A stretch of 64,000 bases of DNA, taken from contig NZ_WVHT01000007.1 in NCBI RefSeq assembly GCF_009834875.1, positions 248,001 through 312,000 on the forward strand, in the 5' to 3' direction. Below the pieces are notes generated by a model. The model was not told the DNA's origin. It ran no database searches and was given only the letters and a program-made list of their open reading frames with translations. The DNA is from Hufsiella arboris (GTDB lineage Bacteria > Bacteroidota > Bacteroidia > Sphingobacteriales > Sphingobacteriaceae). How positions within the stretch are numbered: the first letter of the stretch is position 1; each line of letters opens with the position of its first letter. The translations under genes and the position numbers were made by a program. Below, one piece after another: positions 1 through 9,410 of the stretch.

Positions 1-1298
1 CGTTGCGAAATATAAAGTCCGATTTCATTGCCTTCAGATAATCCGTTCCTGATCGACGACATATAGTGTATGCCGCCGTAAAAGCGACTGATAGCAGCTT
101 CCTGCGCGGCATGATCAAAGGATTTAAATTTCCTCGGCGGCAGTTTAAATTCGGTTTCTGTTGAATCAGTAAAAGCAAAATTATTACCGAATAATTTTGC
201 TAAAACAACCGCCGATGCAGCCGAAATAACACTGTGGCCACTTGTGTATTCGGGAAATGGCGGTGTTTGAAGAAGCGGTGCCCATTTTTGATCGATGTAC
301 TGATTAATTACGGTTTCAGGTCTGATGGCCTTACTGCGGTACTTTTCATGCCAGCAGCCGATGAATGCATCGGCCAAAGTTATCGACAACCTGGCGTAAG
401 CCTCTGCGGAACGCACAAAATCCGCATTTTGCCGCTTGCAGGCCAGTCGGGTAATATTAATCCAATGACCGCCGGGAGAGATTTTTTTCGAAGCGTACAT
501 CACATGTCCGTTGATATTTAGCTTAAACGGGTTACAATCCCAGAAATTGGCTATTTCGGTTTGCAGGGACGTTGCTTGTGCCACTACATGGTACACGTCT
601 AAAACTTCATGGTAAAATGGGCTGCTTTTATCCATTGAAAAAGGAAACGGCGGCGTAGGCTTAAATTGTTGAGCCGAGTCAATAATGAACGTGCGGATTT
701 TGTTCCAGTGAGGCTCCACAGCTCGCATATATCCCGGCGGCGTCGGCTTCCAACTCGCTGAATCATCTTTCACCGTGTATTTTGGCAGCGAGCGGGTTTG
801 CTTATAATTGTCTGATTTTGACCATTTAATTACATGCTGAGCTACCTGGTTTCCAAACTCCAGTGAATTGTTAAATACCTCATCAGGCATTCCGGTTTCT
901 TTAAACTCATTTAAAATTTGCTCTTTAAATTGGTCAACCCGTCCTTCAGACAAAACCATCGTCTTGCCTACCGTTAAAATTGCGTTGACTGCGGCCAGCT
1001 GAAAAGCATATTTCTTGTTTTTATCGGGCTGTGGAAAAGCCGTTAAGCCATGTGCCTGGCCCGCAAGAGAACGATATGCCGGATTGTCGTGGATTGCTGC
1101 TTCATAGCCGGCAATGTTGATATAAGCGTAAGTACGGCTGGCAACAGGAGGGGAGTAAATGTCGTGTACCATCACATCAGTCATCAACTTAACCGATCTG
1201 TGCAAAAATTCAGGATTGCTTGACTCTTTTTTCCAATCGTTTGTTTTGCAGCAATTCAGACATAAGATGACAAGCAAAAAGAAGGGCGAAAATTTCAT
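1..1298 (-). CDS. Vanadium haloperoxidase/PAP2-like lipoprotein, partial
   Basis: The gene reads leftwards and is cut by the window edge, so its C-terminus is missing; about 432 residues are visible. The start at 1298 gives a hydrophobic leader ending in a Cys pair near residues 15-16 (LNCC), which suggests an exported lipoprotein. The vanadate/phosphate-binding signature of the PAP2/haloperoxidase fold is present: K-x6-RP near residues 318-326, SGH near 352 and SR-x5-H near 401. The acidic residue that follows the active-site His in classical haloperoxidases is Ser here (HYMSS). Halogenating activity is therefore uncertain, and a phosphatase or other vanadate-fold role is possible. It is divergent from the FG-GAP lipoprotein gene at 1455, a partner type often found beside such genes in Bacteroidota. 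Confidence 0.82.
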   Translation of the reverse strand, partial: MKFSPFFLLVILCLNCCKTNDWKKESSNPEFLHRSVKLMTDVMVHDIYSPPVASRTYAYINIAGYEAAIHDNPAYRSLAGQAHGLTAFPQPDKNKKYAFQLAAVNAILTVGKTMVLSEGRVDQFKEQILNEFKETGMPDEVFNNSLEFGNQVAQHVIKWSKSDNYKQTRSLPKYTVKDDSASWKPTPPGYMRAVEPHWNKIRTFIIDSAQQFKPTPPFPFSMDKSSPFYHEVLDVYHVVAQATSLQTEIANFWDCNPFKLNINGHVMYASKKISPGGHWINITRLACKRQNADFVRSAEAYARLSITLADAFIGCWHEKYRSKAIRPETVINQYIDQKWAPLLQTPPFPEYTSGHSVISAASAVVLAKLFGNNFAFTDSTETEFKLPPRKFKSFDHAAQEAAISRFYGGIHYMSSIRNGLSEGNEIGLYISQ

Positions 1299-1454
1299 TA
1301 AGTGGTTTTGATTTCGAGGCTTACCCTCAAAATTAAAGAAATCTCTTTTATTTGTCACAAATACCAGTGATATTTCAGGTTTGAAAATTGATCTTAAAGT
1401 TCGCCCCGGTTTTAAGATATTAGAGAACATACTGACAAAACCTAACTAACCGTA

Positions 1455-4400
1455 ATGAATCAAATCTATAACCGAATTAATTTCGCGTGCTTTTTTCTGC
1501 TCGCGTTGATCTGCGGATGCTCAGGTAAAAAGGCAAATACACTTTTTAGATTGCTGCCATCATCAGAAACGGGCGTCACATTTACTAATACTATAACAGA
1601 GAGCGATACAACAAACATCTTAAACCAGGCAAATCTTTACAATGGCGGCGGCGTTGGTATCGGCGATTTCAATAATGATGGTTTGCCCGACATGTATTTC
1701 GCCGGCAATATGGTTTCAAATAAACTATATCTTAACAAGGGTTCGCTGAAATTTGACGATGTTACAGATGCCGCCGGTGTTGGCGGTGAGGGCAGATGGT
1801 GTACCGGTGTTTCAGTGGTCGATATAAATGCTGATGGATTACTGGATATTTATGTGTGTACATCGTTTCGTAAAGATGTAAAAAGACGAACCAATCTTCT
1901 GTATATTAACCAGGGCGTTAATAAAGAAGGGGTGCCAGCCTTTAAGGAATCCGCTCAAAGCTATGGGCTTGCAGATACGGGTTACAGCACACAGGCTGAA
2001 TTTTTTGACTATGATCTGGACGGAGATCTGGATATGTATCTCGTTACGAATGAATTGAATGACCCTAAAACACCTATAAAATTTAGGCCAAAGGTAACTG
2101 ACGGATCGGCCCTTAATACCGATCGTTTATATCAGAATAATGGAAACGGAACTTTTACCAACGTTTCAAAAAAAGCTGGAATACAAATAGAAGGCTGGGG
2201 GCACTCAGCAACAATTTCTGACTTTAACATGGATGGCTGGCCCGACGTTTATGTAAGTAATGACTTTGTAGCAAACGATCTTCTTTATATCAATAACCAG
2301 GATGGAACATTTACCAACCGGCTTTCAGAATATTTGAAGCATGCCGGCTGGAGTGCAATGGGAACCGACGTAGTCGATGTTAACAACGACGGCTTGCCTG
2401 ATATCATGTCTTTGGAAATGCTTCCTGAAAAGAATTTGAGGAAGAAGGAAATGATAGGCGGCGACGAATATTTTAATTATTTCAACGCGAAAAGATTCGG
2501 CTATGAGCACCAATATGTGCGCAACGTTTTACAGCTAAACTCAGGCATGACGCCAGACAAACATCCTGTATTTAATGACATAGGTTATATGGCCGGCGTT
2601 TATGAAACCGACTGGAGCTGGACTCCGCTTGTCGCTGATTTTGATAACGACGGTTTGCGGGACCTGATCATTACAAACGGCCTTCCGCGCGACGTTACTA
2701 ACCTTGATTATATTGAATACAATAGCGGCCAGGGTGGTGGAAAGGCCGATCTTTCCTTAAAAATGGTTGATTCACTTCCGGTGGTCAAAATCGCTAATTA
2801 TGCTTTCAAAAATACCGCGAACGGCTATAACTTTCAAAATCAAACGCAAGCATGGGGCTTCGATAAACCTGCATTTTCAAATGGTGCTGCTTACGCCGAC
2901 CTGGATAACGACGGCGACCTGGATGTGGTGATAAATAATATTAACGATGAGTCTTTTGTCTACGAAAATCAGCTAAGCAAAATTAAACCTGGAGATCATT
3001 TTCTTACCGTGTCATTCAAAGGTGAAGGTTTGAACACGCAAGGCTACGGAGCTAAAGTCCGTATATATTACGACGGTGATAAACAGCAGTTTTATGAGCA
3101 TCAGCCTTGCCGCGGTTACTTGTCGACCGACGACCAGCGAGCTCACTTTGGATTAGGCGGCACGAAGCAAATTGATTCTTTGCGAATTCAATGGGCTGAC
3201 GGGAAAAGTCAGCTAATAACAGGCATTCAAGCCGATAAGCCGCTAACAATATTTCATAAAAATGCTAAAGATGTTTTTGATATCTACTGGAAAGAAAAAT
3301 CGCAAAAGCCTTTGTTTGCAGATGCTTCCGGCATATCGGGAATTCAATATACACATGAAGAAACGGATGTGATCGACTACAATATACAGCAAACATTGCC
3401 TCATAAACTGAGTCAGTACGGGCCGGGTATCGCTGTTGGTGATATAGATAACAACGGGTTTGATGATTTCTATATCGGCGGTTCAGCAGGTAAACCTGGT
3501 ATATTCTTTATGCAGGATGCTGGCGGCAAATTTACAAAGAGCAATCGTATTCTGAATGAGCCGCTCAAGGAAGAGGAAGATAACGGCGTTCTTCTTTTTG
3601 ATGCCGATGGCGATGGGGATCTTGACTTATATGCAGTCAGCGGAAGTTATGAATTTGAAAAGGGCCATACAGCGTCACAGGACCGTTTATATATCAACAA
3701 TGGAAAAGGTTTTTTCTCTAAAAGCTTTAACGCCCTGCCAATTGAATATTCCAACGGATCTTGTGTGAGAGCGGCAGATTTTGACTCTGATGGTGATCTT
3801 GACCTGTTTGTGGGCGGAAGAGTTGTTTCGGGCGAATATCCGCTTGCCCCTGAAAGCTTCCTATTTAGAAACGACCAGGGTAAATTTACTGATGTTACCG
3901 ACCAGCTTTGTCCCGAATTGAAGCATGCCGGTATGATAACTGATGCTTTGTGGTCTGATTTTGATCGCGATGGAAAGCCGGATCTTATTATAGCCGGCGA
4001 ATGGATGCCGGTTAGTTTTTACAAAAATACAGGATCAGGCTTTACAAATGTAACGCAGCAGAGCGGCATCCCCGGGCATTTAGGTTGGTGGAACAGCCTT
4101 GTTTCCGGCGATTTTGATAACGATGGTGATATTGACTACGTTGCCGGTAATCTCGGACTTAATTCGGATTATAAAGCTACCGACAATCAGCCGATGACAA
4201 TCCTTGCCAAGGATATTGATCAAAACGGCTCCACGGATGCCATGGTGTTTTGTTACCTGAGAGCGGAAGACGAAAGTATGCAGCCATTTCCGATGAGCAC
4301 CCGTGACGATGCGGTGGCGCAGGTAATTTCGTTCCGGAAGCAGTTTCCTTCGTTCAAATCATACGGAAAAGCAACGATGAATGATCTCTGGAAAGAAGAA

Positions 4401-5015
4401 AACCAGAAAGATGCCATTAAGCTTAAAGCGAATGACATGCAAACCAGTTATATCGAAAATAAGGGTAACGGAAAGTTTGTTATTTCACCACTGCCATTGC
4501 AGGCGCAGGCGGCGCCCATTTACGGTATGCTAAGTCTGGATACTGATAATGACGGGCTTCTGGATATTCTTATGGTTGGCAACGACTACGGCATGGAACC
4601 GGTGAGCGGAAGGCACGATGCATTTTCGGGACTAATGTTAAAAGGCGATGGAAAGGGAAAGTTTTCAGCTGTTCCGCTGCCTAAAAGCGGCTTCTATGTA
4701 AATGGTGATGGAAAAGGCCTGGCAATGGTCCGCACGGCTAAAAATGAAAATCTGTTACTCGCTTCGCAAAACCAGGATAAATTAAAAGTTTATAAAAGCA
4801 CGAATACTAAAAACTCAGCTGATAAAACAATTCGTTTATTGCCTGATGATTTTTATGCTGAAGTGGAATATAAAAATGGCTTAAAGAGGCGTGTTGAATT
4901 TTATTATGGATCAACTTACTTCTCGCAATCCAGCAGAATACTCAACGTTGGCGACAATGTGAAAAAAGTGGTTATTATAAATTTCAAAGGCGCTCAACGA
5001 ACCGTAATTCAATAA
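1455..5015 (+). CDS. FG-GAP/VCBS-repeat lipoprotein with ASPIC/UnbV domain
   Basis: This 1186-residue exported protein has a lipobox-type leader (LICGC near residues 20-24). It contains about fourteen DxDxDG calcium-binding loops spread over its length, for example DFNNDGLPD, DLDNDGDLD and DADGDGDLD, as in integrin-like beta-propeller FG-GAP repeats. Near residues 530-600 lies a GxGAKVRI...GYLS...HFGLG segment typical of the ASPIC/UnbV domain, which sits between two propeller-like blocks. This is the architecture of Bacteroidota CRTAC-like VCBS proteins, presumed to be surface-exposed; the substrate is unknown. The gene is divergent from the haloperoxidase-like gene and is followed by a strong hairpin terminator. 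Confidence 0.88.
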   Translation: MNQIYNRINFACFFLLALICGCSGKKANTLFRLLPSSETGVTFTNTITESDTTNILNQANLYNGGGVGIGDFNNDGLPDMYFAGNMVSNKLYLNKGSLKFDDVTDAAGVGGEGRWCTGVSVVDINADGLLDIYVCTSFRKDVKRRTNLLYINQGVNKEGVPAFKESAQSYGLADTGYSTQAEFFDYDLDGDLDMYLVTNELNDPKTPIKFRPKVTDGSALNTDRLYQNNGNGTFTNVSKKAGIQIEGWGHSATISDFNMDGWPDVYVSNDFVANDLLYINNQDGTFTNRLSEYLKHAGWSAMGTDVVDVNNDGLPDIMSLEMLPEKNLRKKEMIGGDEYFNYFNAKRFGYEHQYVRNVLQLNSGMTPDKHPVFNDIGYMAGVYETDWSWTPLVADFDNDGLRDLIITNGLPRDVTNLDYIEYNSGQGGGKADLSLKMVDSLPVVKIANYAFKNTANGYNFQNQTQAWGFDKPAFSNGAAYADLDNDGDLDVVINNINDESFVYENQLSKIKPGDHFLTVSFKGEGLNTQGYGAKVRIYYDGDKQQFYEHQPCRGYLSTDDQRAHFGLGGTKQIDSLRIQWADGKSQLITGIQADKPLTIFHKNAKDVFDIYWKEKSQKPLFADASGISGIQYTHEETDVIDYNIQQTLPHKLSQYGPGIAVGDIDNNGFDDFYIGGSAGKPGIFFMQDAGGKFTKSNRILNEPLKEEEDNGVLLFDADGDGDLDLYAVSGSYEFEKGHTASQDRLYINNGKGFFSKSFNALPIEYSNGSCVRAADFDSDGDLDLFVGGRVVSGEYPLAPESFLFRNDQGKFTDVTDQLCPELKHAGMITDALWSDFDRDGKPDLIIAGEWMPVSFYKNTGSGFTNVTQQSGIPGHLGWWNSLVSGDFDNDGDIDYVAGNLGLNSDYKATDNQPMTILAKDIDQNGSTDAMVFCYLRAEDESMQPFPMSTRDDAVAQVISFRKQFPSFKSYGKATMNDLWKEENQKDAIKLKANDMQTSYIENKGNGKFVISPLPLQAQAAPIYGMLSLDTDNDGLLDILMVGNDYGMEPVSGRHDAFSGLMLKGDGKGKFSAVPLPKSGFYVNGDGKGLAMVRTAKNENLLLASQNQDKLKVYKSTNTKNSADKTIRLLPDDFYAEVEYKNGLKRRVEFYYGSTYFSQSSRILNVGDNVKKVVIINFKGAQRTVIQ

Positions 5016-5026
5016 ATCGACAAAAC

Positions 5027-5060
5027 AAAAAGCGGAAGCCATTACTGATTTCCGCTTTTT
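5027..5060. terminator. Bidirectional intrinsic terminator
   Basis: An 11-bp perfect inverted repeat (AAAAAGCGGAA, 12-nt loop, TTCCGCTTTTT) lies between two convergent genes ending at 5015 (+) and 5080 (-). It has an A-run on one side and a T-run on the other, so it can terminate transcription from both directions. Confidence 0.85.
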
Positions 5061-5079
5061 CAAGATTTAAGTTGCCAGA

Positions 5080-5304
5080 CTACATTGAATCTTTCTTCGT
5101 TGTATCTGATTTAGACTTGCTTTTTTTATCCCACTTGGTTGAATCGCTTTTTGCTTTGTGCTTTTTCTTTGTTGTATCCTGCAGCTCGGTTGACTTGCCT
5201 GAGTAATTGAATGAGGAACTCGCTTTGATTAGTGGTGCACACCCGACGACCAAACCAAGAATCACAGCACCTTTAAGTAACGGTTTTTTAAGTAGATTTT
5301 TCAT
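5080..5304 (-). CDS. Small secreted Lys/Ser/Asp-rich protein
   Basis: The protein has 74 residues when started at the ATG at 5304. That Met begins a typical leader (basic MKNLLKK, then a hydrophobic GAVILGLVVG segment); the frame stays open 15 residues further upstream but without leader character. The mature part is low-complexity and highly charged, with repeated K/S/D/T stretches (KSDSTKWDKKSKSKSDTTKK). No catalytic family is recognisable. Short secreted proteins of this composition are common in Sphingobacteriaceae and have no assigned role. It may be cotranscribed downstream of the two propeller genes to its right, 66 bp away. Confidence 0.6.
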   Translation of the reverse strand: MKNLLKKPLLKGAVILGLVVGCAPLIKASSSFNYSGKSTELQDTTKKKHKAKSDSTKWDKKSKSKSDTTKKDSM

Positions 5305-5370
5305 AGTGTAAATTGTTAATTTATTATAAGATAACGCATTGATTTGCAAAAAGGTATTGAAAAATAAATT

Positions 5371-6342
5371 TTATTTCGCTGCTTTAAGCTCAACTTGCTG
5401 AATGAAAAAAGTTTTGGACGGAGGCGGATTGTTTTTTGCCTTTAGTTCGTCCAACTTTGCGTTTAAAACCCATATTTTATCGTTTTGTAGCGCGATTGTA
5501 GACGGGAACTGAAATCTTGCATAAGCATCAGTTGCTGCGATAACCTTAGCGGATTTCCAATTATCGATACTCTCTAGGCATGAGACTTTATTTATTCCTT
5601 TGTTTTGAGCTATTAAAAGGCGGTTTTGCTTGTCGATAATTAAACCGTCGCCGCCGGAGAAAAGCCTGTCGACCGCTACTTTTTGAACATCTGAAGGATT
5701 ATTGACTGCTATCTTTAAAATAGTGCCATCACCATTGTTAACAGCTAATAAAAAACCGGATGGATGAAACACAATTCCATTTAATCCGGTTGCCGCGGAT
5801 CTGAACAATTCATTTTGAGCGAAAATACTGGCTTTACCACTTTGATCGATTTTATAAATTACCGGCGAAAAGCTGTCGGTTATATATAGATTTCCCTTCG
5901 TGTCATAGGTTAAATCATTAAGAAAATGCGGCCCGTTATAAAGTGAAGCCAGGTCGACGTCGGCTACTTTTTTATTGGTTTTTAAATCAATCGCAATTAC
6001 ACGGGCCATTTTTTTTAAGGTTGAAGGACTTGAATAAATACTGTAAAGTGGATTCTGATCGCTTAAGCAAATCCACAACCGGGTTGTTGCAGGCACCACT
6101 TTCATACCGAAGCTTGAAATCAAGTCATTGCTTTTATAAATCTCTTTATAATTACCTTGTTCGTCGACACTTCCAATTGCCCCTGTACGCACCGAGCCTA
6201 CATAAAATAGCTTTTTTTGTTGATCGTAAGTAATTCCTTCAGGGTAAAGCTGTGGAGCCTGGAAATTTATCCGCCTGGATTGAGCCACAGATAACGATAA
6301 TATGACGAGCATCAATGCCCCGGTTAAACTAATCTTTTTCAT
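5371..6342 (-). CDS. Secreted SMP-30/NHL-like beta-propeller protein
   Basis: This 323-residue protein has a clear signal peptide (MKKISLTGALMLVILSLSVAQS). The body is built of repeated blades with motifs such as PEGITYD, LNDLTYDTKGNLYITDSF and GLNGIVFHPSGFLLAVNNGDG, resembling SMP-30/gluconolactonase/NHL six-bladed propellers. A lactonase or sugar-acid role fits the family and the neighbour: it starts 3 nt after the stop of the sorbosone dehydrogenase-like gene, so the two form one transcription unit. The specific substrate cannot be read from sequence. Confidence 0.75.
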   Translation of the reverse strand: MKKISLTGALMLVILSLSVAQSRRINFQAPQLYPEGITYDQQKKLFYVGSVRTGAIGSVDEQGNYKEIYKSNDLISSFGMKVVPATTRLWICLSDQNPLYSIYSSPSTLKKMARVIAIDLKTNKKVADVDLASLYNGPHFLNDLTYDTKGNLYITDSFSPVIYKIDQSGKASIFAQNELFRSAATGLNGIVFHPSGFLLAVNNGDGTILKIAVNNPSDVQKVAVDRLFSGGDGLIIDKQNRLLIAQNKGINKVSCLESIDNWKSAKVIAATDAYARFQFPSTIALQNDKIWVLNAKLDELKAKNNPPPSKTFFIQQVELKAAK

Positions 6343-6345
6343 AAA

Positions 6346-7545
6346 TCAAGGATGAGTTACACTGTAAATGACTCCATTTTCGTCATCAGAGATGAATAAA
6401 GTACCGTTCTTGGCGAACACCAAACCTGCCGGCCTTCCAAACCTTGACTTGCCGTCAGCGCTTAAAAAGCCTGAGAAAAAGTCTTCGACTTTCGTCGGGC
6501 GGCCGTTTTCAAAAATTATCCGCTGCACTTTATAGCCTTCCGGATTCTTACGGTTCCATGAGCCGTGCCAGCAAACCAAGGCATCATCCTGGTAGTCTTT
6601 CGGAAAGGTTTTAGCTGCTGTCATAAATCTAAAGTCAATCGGCGCCGAGTGCGCAGGAAATTCCATTACTGAGGGCTCCGTTGTTTTGGCGAACTCTGCC
6701 AGAGATTGTCCCGGGGGTTCTTCTCTGGTGTAGTCAGGTTGTTGTTTGCCAAATACCTGCGGCCAGCCATAATTCTTTCCCTCACTTATCTGGTTCAGTT
6801 CTTCTGGCGGTATTTCGTCGCCGCGCCAGTCTGTGCCGTTATCACAACCCCATATCTGCTTGGTTTGAGGTTGCCAGTCAAAGCCGATTGTATTTCGAAG
6901 CCCGCGGGCGAAAATCCGCCGGTCGCTACCATTAGCATTCATTACCAACATGGTAGCATGTTCCGGATTTGTTTCACCGCAATCATTACAGCTGCTGCCA
7001 ACTGTCATATACAATTTGCCATCGGCGCCAAATGCAATTACGCGGTTGTTATGCTGAGCACCCTCTGGCAAATCTTTAAGCAAGGTCACCGTGTCTGTCA
7101 GCGATCCATCGGGATTTATTTTAGCCCTTTTTAAATGCGTACTCGAACAGCCATAAAGCATTCCGTCATGTATCGCGATACCGTGTACGTCAGCGAAATT
7201 ACCCCATGCAGTTTTTAATGTTTCGTAACGTCCATCATTATCCAGGTCTTTCAGCATAAGGATATCACCGGCATCCCGACGGGTAACATACAAAGTTCCG
7301 TCATCAGATATGGCCATCATCCTTGGTTTGCCTAAGGAGGTAGCAGCTATCGCAACCTTAAATCCCTGTGGCACTTTAAGATTTTTTAAAAGCGATTCGC
7401 TAAAATCAATGTGTTCCGGAAAAGAAGTATTGACAGATGCTGAAACATCTTTTCCCGGCGGCAGACCTTTTTGCGCAACGATTTTTTCCGCATAAAGAAG
7501 CGGGGCGATTAGTACAATCGCTTTAGAAAGTAATTTGTAATTCAT
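6346..7545 (-). CDS. PQQ-type glucose/sorbosone dehydrogenase-like secreted protein
   Basis: The chosen ATG at 7545 gives 399 residues and a proper signal peptide (MNYKLLSKAIVLIAPLLYAEKIVAQ); the longer open frame upstream lacks leader features. The propeller carries signatures of the GSDH/sorbosone dehydrogenase family: HGIAIHDG, GAQHNNR, FARGLRNTIGFDW, DNGTDWRGDEIPPEELN and GKNYGWP. Members are periplasmic quinoprotein sugar or aldose dehydrogenases, although many Bacteroidota paralogues are untested. It heads a two-gene operon with the SMP-30-like protein, which suggests oxidation of a sugar followed by lactone handling. The pairing logic is inference. Confidence 0.82.
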   Translation of the reverse strand: MNYKLLSKAIVLIAPLLYAEKIVAQKGLPPGKDVSASVNTSFPEHIDFSESLLKNLKVPQGFKVAIAATSLGKPRMMAISDDGTLYVTRRDAGDILMLKDLDNDGRYETLKTAWGNFADVHGIAIHDGMLYGCSSTHLKRAKINPDGSLTDTVTLLKDLPEGAQHNNRVIAFGADGKLYMTVGSSCNDCGETNPEHATMLVMNANGSDRRIFARGLRNTIGFDWQPQTKQIWGCDNGTDWRGDEIPPEELNQISEGKNYGWPQVFGKQQPDYTREEPPGQSLAEFAKTTEPSVMEFPAHSAPIDFRFMTAAKTFPKDYQDDALVCWHGSWNRKNPEGYKVQRIIFENGRPTKVEDFFSGFLSADGKSRFGRPAGLVFAKNGTLFISDDENGVIYSVTHP

Positions 7546-7694
7546 TTGTTTTCTGGTAGATACAGTGGTAACATAAAAATTGAAGACGAAGTTTTGCGTT
7601 TTAAAGAAATTGTAAAAAAGAAAAGAATCGTTCATCGCAAGGCAAACCTTTTTCTTGTTTAAAAGTTAGAAACTAACATCTATCTGGCTGCCAT

Positions 7695-9410
7695 ATGTAC
7701 GTATTAGGAATTAATGCCGCCTTCCACGATTCGGCGGCTTGCCTGTTTCGTGACGGAGTTTTACTTGCTGCGGCCGAAGACGAACGTTTTACACATATTA
7801 AACATGGAAAACGGCCGGTTCCGTTTGCTACCTGGGAATTACCTTTTCATGCTATAGACTATTGCCTCGGTGTTGCAGGCATAAATTTGAGCGAAGTTGA
7901 CCACGTAGCGTATTCGTTTGATCCATATTTATTACTTGGCGGTGAATACAGCGACAAGAGTGCTATCGAAATACCGCTTGCCCTGGGAGCTGAGCCACAT
8001 GGTAAATGGCTGTCGCCCTGGGATCCGCTCTTTCTGTCTTCAATCGTAAATGCGCCTGCGCAGCTTGTAGACGGGTATCCTCATCATTTGCAAAAACGTT
8101 TCAGAGGAACCAGTGTGGATGATTTTACCTGGCATTTTGTGGAGCATCATATTTCTCATGCCGCGAGTTGTTTTCTGCCTTCGCCATTTCAGGATGCGGC
8201 TATTTTAACTCTTGACGGGAGAGGAGAGCTGGCAACCACTACATACAACATTGGCGCCGGAAATAACATGAACCGGATAGGGCAGGTAAATATGCCTCAT
8301 TCGCTCGGCCTTTTATACGAGCAAATTACAACTCATCTCGGCTTCCTGCATTCATCTGATGAATATAAAGTGATGGCTCTTGCATCTTATGGTAAGCCGG
8401 AATTTGTAAACGAATTCAGGGATATGATCAGGCTCGGGCAAAAAGGCCAGTATACCATTTGCGGTGAAAATCTCGAAAATCGCTTTGGGCCGATGCGCTT
8501 GCGTCATGAAGAATTTACGGCTCATCACTTTAATATAGCGCACTCTTTACAAATGGTTTTAGAAGAAACAGCGCTTGAAATCGTCAATTGGTTACACAAC
8601 GAAACGAAAAGTGATAATTTATGCATGGCTGGAGGCGTTGCTTTAAATTGTGTAATGAATGCCCGCATTCGTGATAAAGGCCCTTTCAAAAATATATGGG
8701 TTCAACCCGCGGCCGGCGATTCCGGTACAGCTCTCGGTGCGGCGCAATGGATTGATGTTCAAGTGCGCGCAAGCCAGCAAAAGGATTACGTGATGAACGA
8801 TGTCTATCTGGGACCTGATTACGACGATGAGGCAATTGAGCGCTTCATTAAATGGGCGAAGGTTCCTTATCGAAAATTAAATGATATTGCCAATGAAACA
8901 GCGGATATCCTTGCAGAAGATAAAATTATCGGCTGGTACCAGGGAAGAATGGAATTTGGTCCGCGCTCGCTTGGCAGCCGGTCAATTTTAGCTTCGCCGA
9001 TAAGCCCAAAAATGCAGGCTCGCTTAAATGACGTGAAAGACCGTGAAGACTTCAGGCCGGTAGCCCCAGTAGTTCTGCAGGAAGATGCACATGAATGGTT
9101 CGATGGGGCTGAGTATTCGCCTTTTATGCTGTTTGTTTATGATGTTAAAAAAGACAAAAAACAACTCATTCCAGCTGTAACGCACACGGATGGAACAGCC
9201 CGGATCCAAACAATTAACCGTGAACAACATCCCGAATATTACAGTTTACTAAAAGCATTTAAGGAAAAAACGGGCGTCCCGATTTTAGTAAATACGTCGT
9301 TTAATACGCTTGGTAAACCTATTGTTTGTTCGCCGAGAGACGCGATCGAGTGTTTCTGGACATCGGCATTTGACGCTTTGGTGATAGGATCTTTTTTAAT
9401 CGAAAAGTGA
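7695..9410 (+). CDS. NodU/CmcH-family carbamoyltransferase
   Basis: The 571-residue protein matches the usual length of carbamoyltransferases of the NodU/CmcH/TobZ family, which carbamoylate sugar hydroxyls using carbamoyl phosphate and ATP. The N-terminal kinase-like domain begins LGINAAFHDSAACL and carries AAEDERFT, HHISHAAS and TLDGRGE; AGGVALNC and AAGDSGTALGAA follow. The C-terminal YrdC-like part has GWYQGRMEFGPRSLGSRSI and ILVNTSFN. It opens the rightward arm of the glycan cluster and its stop overlaps the start of the next gene (TGATG), showing translational coupling. A carbamoylated surface or secreted glycan is the likely product. Confidence 0.92.
   Translation: MYVLGINAAFHDSAACLFRDGVLLAAAEDERFTHIKHGKRPVPFATWELPFHAIDYCLGVAGINLSEVDHVAYSFDPYLLLGGEYSDKSAIEIPLALGAEPHGKWLSPWDPLFLSSIVNAPAQLVDGYPHHLQKRFRGTSVDDFTWHFVEHHISHAASCFLPSPFQDAAILTLDGRGELATTTYNIGAGNNMNRIGQVNMPHSLGLLYEQITTHLGFLHSSDEYKVMALASYGKPEFVNEFRDMIRLGQKGQYTICGENLENRFGPMRLRHEEFTAHHFNIAHSLQMVLEETALEIVNWLHNETKSDNLCMAGGVALNCVMNARIRDKGPFKNIWVQPAAGDSGTALGAAQWIDVQVRASQQKDYVMNDVYLGPDYDDEAIERFIKWAKVPYRKLNDIANETADILAEDKIIGWYQGRMEFGPRSLGSRSILASPISPKMQARLNDVKDREDFRPVAPVVLQEDAHEWFDGAEYSPFMLFVYDVKKDKKQLIPAVTHTDGTARIQTINREQHPEYYSLLKAFKEKTGVPILVNTSFNTLGKPIVCSPRDAIECFWTSAFDALVIGSFLIEK

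Noticed and set aside
234-521. A plus-strand open frame of 95 codons
   Set aside because: It lies antisense within the haloperoxidase-like gene, whose minus-strand frame carries family motifs; the plus-strand translation has no recognisable features.
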